Assembly: GCF_000520955.1 (NCBI RefSeq)
Contig: NZ_JACC01000041.1
Span: forward strand, 1 to 64,000
Length of the DNA stretch: 64,000 nt
Source: Aquimarina pacifica
GTDB lineage: Bacteria > Bacteroidota > Bacteroidia > Flavobacteriales > Flavobacteriaceae
Direction of reading: 5' to 3'
Under the pieces are notes generated by a model. It searched no databases, was not told where the DNA came from, and saw only the letters and a list, made by a program, of their open reading frames with translations. The position numbers and the translations under genes were made by a program. Positions 61,535 to 64,000 of this stretch are shown piece by piece. The stretch's first letter is position 1; every line of letters starts with the position of its first letter.

Positions 61535-62932
61535 TTATTTAGTTGTTTTGATAAGTAAGCTTTCTAATTTCGCTAAGCGCTCCTCAAGAATTCTCATGGC
61601 TGCAAGTTCTTCTTCTTGTCTCTGGAGCTGCTCATCTTGTGCAATGGTATACAGGGTAAGTTCTTCTATTTTCTGAAGCAGTTTACTATCCATATCTCCC
61701 AAACTAATACCGTTTTTATATACCTCATTCTCACTTGGGATATCTTTGAGGTGTCCTTTCTCTTCGATATGCTTTTTTACTTCTTTTAATGAAGGTAATT
61801 TGTAATCATCATAGAATACAAAATCTGACCACACGTCTGATTTTACATGGATTTCTTTGGCATTTATTGTTCCATCAACGGCAAGTTTTCCACCATAAAT
61901 ACCTAAGGTATTGTCATCCCTAAGGATTAATCGCATATCATAGTCAGTCGAAGCATCGTTAGAAAAATCTAAATAAGGCACACCAGTCCCTCTTAATTCT
62001 ATTGCAGCACCCTGATCTGTCTTTAACTCTGCTCCTGCAGTTCCCCAAGTGACTTTACCAGAGAATTGAGAGATATCACTGTCAATCTCTAATTGTTCAG
62101 TAGCGGTTATATCTATTACTTTACTCCAGAGTTTTACTTCTTCTATAGATGATATATAGGTTTGCTGTTTGCTCCCAATACTAGTTTCGCTAGTCCCGTA
62201 AAGTGACGTAAGTTCTGATCTTAGGTTTAATTCTCCTCCTGCATTAATATTAAGGTATTGCTCTGCCTCTATTTCAAAATCTTCGGCATTACTTTCGATG
62301 ACAAAATCACTATCATCCCCAGTATACCCAATCGTTGATTGCATATCTCCATTATCAAAGGTGATTTTATCATTTACTTCAACAGCTCCTCTTAGATTGA
62401 TTTCTTCAGAAGTAAGATAAAATTCATCTGATACAGTGATCCCAAATTCATTCCCTGAAAAACTAAAATAATCTGATCTCCAGCTAGATTCACTTGCCAC
62501 AACAGAAAGATTATGCCCTGATCGTATACTTAGGTTATCAGCAATTGCATTTAGCACTATCCCGTCATTATCCGCAATAATAGATCCTACATTATTACCT
62601 TCTTCATCATTAAATAGATTGATGCCATCAGTTGTAAAATTCCCGCCAATGCGCATATCTCCAACATTACTCAAACCTGCAACGGGTACTTGCCCTGTTA
62701 TACCCCAGGTCCATCCTCTACCTGCTGTACTATTCATATTTGATTTTATACTATAATTTGTTACAGGACCAAAAGCATATTCGGTTCCTGTACCCATATG
62801 GATTTTATAAGAATCGCTGTTCCAGAAACGTAATCCATTGCCGTTACCCGCAGTTACATTGTATTGTGTTTGTTGTGCCATTCCTGTGTAGCCTACTACA
62901 AGAAGGAACATGTAAAAAGTAATCTTTTTCAT
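61535..62932 (-). CDS. tail-fibre-like secreted protein (subfamily 2)
   Basis: 465 residues. Signal peptide (ITFYMFLLVVGYTGMAQQ), then beta shaft repeats (FSFSGNEFGITVSDEFYLTS, EINLRGAVEVNDKITFDNGD). The C-terminal module is near-identical to 47751-48887 (FSNDASTDYDMRLIL, NAKEIHVKSDVWSDFVFYDD, LKDIPSENEVYKNGISLGDM) and ends in a coiled coil (LAAMRILEERLAKLESLL). No type IX sorting domain. It is the first gene of the operon with the SpvB-like and Rhs genes, so it may be a docking or surface part of that complex; this is inference from position. Confidence 0.7.
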   Translation of the reverse strand: MKKITFYMFLLVVGYTGMAQQTQYNVTAGNGNGLRFWNSDSYKIHMGTGTEYAFGPVTNYSIKSNMNSTAGRGWTWGITGQVPVAGLSNVGDMRIGGNFTTDGINLFNDEEGNNVGSIIADNDGIVLNAIADNLSIRSGHNLSVVASESSWRSDYFSFSGNEFGITVSDEFYLTSEEINLRGAVEVNDKITFDNGDMQSTIGYTGDDSDFVIESNAEDFEIEAEQYLNINAGGELNLRSELTSLYGTSETSIGSKQQTYISSIEEVKLWSKVIDITATEQLEIDSDISQFSGKVTWGTAGAELKTDQGAAIELRGTGVPYLDFSNDASTDYDMRLILRDDNTLGIYGGKLAVDGTINAKEIHVKSDVWSDFVFYDDYKLPSLKEVKKHIEEKGHLKDIPSENEVYKNGISLGDMDSKLLQKIEELTLYTIAQDEQLQRQEEELAAMRILEERLAKLESLLIKTTK

Positions 62933-62993
62933 GTGATGTAATTTGTGTGTGTTTGAATTGTTTTATGTAGGAAGCTTACCCTTATCGTAAAAA

Positions 62994-63018
62994 GTAGTCC
63001 CCTATTTACTAGATGCAG
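62994..63018 (-). promoter_or_regulatory. shared motif upstream of the tail-fibre/SpvB/Rhs operon, copy 3
   Basis: On the minus strand CTGCATCTAGTAAATAGGGG then ACTAC, 86 bases before the ATG at 62932. Nearly the same as 54615-54638. Confidence 0.5.
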
Positions 63019-63195
63019 GTTTTAGAAATTATAACATGAATATTCTTAAAAAATCATTATGAAGTCACATGAATGAGGGGAATCGTTTGCTACGCTAAAT
63101 TATTGATCCGTTAGTCCTACGGTATCGATTTACTCATCTTGATTTTTATAATGAACATCAACAATCAAGGACAATTGTTGATTAATCCATTAGCC

Positions 63196-63235
63196 AAAAA
63201 AACAGCTATAGGAGCGTATCCCTATAGCTGTTTTT
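63196..63235 (-). terminator. terminator before the tail-fibre-like operon
   Basis: AAAAACAGCTATAGG (63198-63212) pairs with CCTATAGCTGTTTTT (63221-63235), 15 bases with an 8-base loop. Seven T follow on the minus strand. It probably ends the transcript of the gene at 63405-64000. Confidence 0.75.
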
Positions 63236-63300
63236 ATCTTCTGTATACACACAATCTTTGATGACACTATGCTGATATTTGCCAACAATCATAGTTTAAA

Positions 63301-63349
63301 GCTCAGCTAAGATATCACTGATTGCAAATCAGCGATATCTTAGCTGAGC
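63301..63349 (-). repeat. 49-base hairpin downstream of the partial gene
   Basis: A 16-base perfect outer stem (63301-63316 with 63334-63349), one A-C mismatch (a G-U pair in minus-strand RNA), a 6-base inner stem and a 3-base loop. No T run follows. It could protect the mRNA 3' end or be a REP-type element. Confidence 0.6.
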
Positions 63350-63404
63350 CTAATTGTTTAGCCTCAAAGACGGGAGTCTTTGTGGAGTGGAAGGAAAAAT
63401 AAAT

Positions 63405-64000
63405 CTAATTTCCGTCCATCTCCTCTTTACTCGTGGGCATTCCTAATACCTTAAATCCTTGAACTACCATTTTATTTAAAAAACCGGATTCTACACTATT
63501 AGCTATTTCAGCATGATATTTCGTCCCCAAATAATCTCCTAATGAAAGACCTACTGAAAGTTGGCCTGGTATCACGGTACCCACAAAGTTTAAAAAATGA
63601 CCATATGATCTTTCCAAAGAGTTTATATTACCAGCTTCAAAACTTCTGTCAATACTAATGGACGAATAAATTGAGATTCCGTAACCTAAACCTCTTAATC
63701 CCCCAATTATTTTAGGAGTTACTTTTTTGTCCAGTGAAAATAATGTCCAATTAGACATGCCTCGATTTAATGGGCTATAAAATAAATGTCTGTTTACAGT
63801 AGATCCTGAACTTTGACCAATCATATAATCTGCCATACGTGATGAAGAATATGCAATTGAAGAAAAAAGCAATCCTTGCGTACTTGCTTTGGTTTTACCC
63901 TGTCTTGAAGCTGCACGTCTTTCCGAAACTGTACTTCTACCATTTAAGACTTTTAAAGCCTTTCTAGCCCTATTCCTAGAGTCTACCACTTTAGCACTAG
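63405..64000 (-). CDS. partial protein at window edge, possibly the C-terminus of an Rhs-like protein
   Basis: Open to the right edge: the frame continues through 64000 without a start, so the gene begins outside. About 198 visible residues: a basic start (DSRNRARKALKVLNGRSTVS), then hydrophobic and Gly/Ser-rich helices (IGGLRGLGYGISIYSSISID; FLNFVGTVIPGQLSVGLSLG) and the end VLGMPTSKEEMDGN. No family was recognised. The same strand, spacing and neighbourhood suggest the variable C-terminal tail of another Rhs-type or large surface protein; this is inference. Confidence 0.5.
   Translation of the reverse strand, partial: SAKVVDSRNRARKALKVLNGRSTVSERRAASRQGKTKASTQGLLFSSIAYSSSRMADYMIGQSSGSTVNRHLFYSPLNRGMSNWTLFSLDKKVTPKIIGGLRGLGYGISIYSSISIDRSFEAGNINSLERSYGHFLNFVGTVIPGQLSVGLSLGDYLGTKYHAEIANSVESGFLNKMVVQGFKVLGMPTSKEEMDGN

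Larger units (their letters stand above)
62933..63404 (-). other. intergenic region, 472 bases
   Basis: Between the partial gene at the edge and the tail-fibre-like operon. Holds the shared motif (62994-63018), a terminator (63196-63235) and a 49-base hairpin (63301-63349). No protein gene was recognised, so no immunity gene for the partial gene is present here. Confidence 0.6.

Noticed and set aside
44530..64000. Prophage or contractile injection system
   Set aside because: Despite tail-fibre-like proteins there are no tube, sheath, baseplate, terminase, capsid or integrase genes, and each protein has its own signal peptide.
1..64000. CRISPR arrays, tRNA and rRNA genes
   Set aside because: No regularly spaced direct repeats and no recognisable cloverleaf or rRNA sequence was seen; a covariance-model search would be decisive.

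Overview
The window looks like chromosomal DNA of a marine-type member of the Flavobacteriaceae (Bacteroidota). It is AT-rich, several start regions carry the Bacteroidota promoter pattern TTTG-N22-TAnnTTTG, and flavobacterial marker families are present (DUF4271, DUF4296, DUF3098, DUF6252, type IX secretion sorting domains, a DnaE with a fused proofreading domain). Aquimarina or a close relative is plausible, but the genus is a guess. No tRNA, rRNA, CRISPR array, transposase or phage structural module was seen.

Positions 1-9900 hold housekeeping genes: an Lrp/AsnC regulator, a saccharopine dehydrogenase-family enzyme, DUF423, ATP-dependent PEP carboxykinase, hemD with DUF4271, and a tightly overlapping run of a polyprenol-phosphate sugar transferase, dihydroorotase and a DUF4296 lipoprotein, which meets an SDR epimerase convergently. 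Positions 10000-20400 are more accessory. They hold a large TPR-CHAT protein split in two by a one-base frameshift in a homopolymer, a secreted unknown, DUF1697, a flavoprotein and a glycerophosphodiesterase bracketed by an inverted repeat that also ends a MITE-like element, an ECF sigma factor with a membrane TPR partner, and a small HTH protein behind two palindromes.

Positions 20400-44300 are again mostly core: glutaryl-CoA dehydrogenase, a small secreted protein, the rpsP-rimM-trmN group, a lipoprotein, dnaE, DUF4407, DUF547, a zinc metallopeptidase, alanine dehydrogenase, SemiSWEET, leuS, ketopantoate reductase, and then a rightward run ftsX-lgt-unknown-DUF3098-uppP-truB-TonB-like that combines cell division, lipoprotein maturation, lipid-carrier recycling and tRNA modification.

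Positions 44500-64000 are the most unusual part: about 19 kb of large secreted proteins, all on the minus strand. Four paralogous tail-fibre-like proteins occur in three apparent operons: (i) tail-fibre + SpvB/TcB-like + Rhs; (ii) tail-fibre + subtilase with a type IX sorting domain; (iii) two tail-fibre proteins, followed by a type IX-sorted lipase-like protein. The three lead genes share a CTGCAT..AGTA..ATAG.GG motif 76-86 bases before the start codon, which suggests a co-regulated surface or secreted system. The right edge cuts a further gene whose visible C-terminal part may belong to another Rhs-like protein. No immunity gene was recognised next to the Rhs genes.
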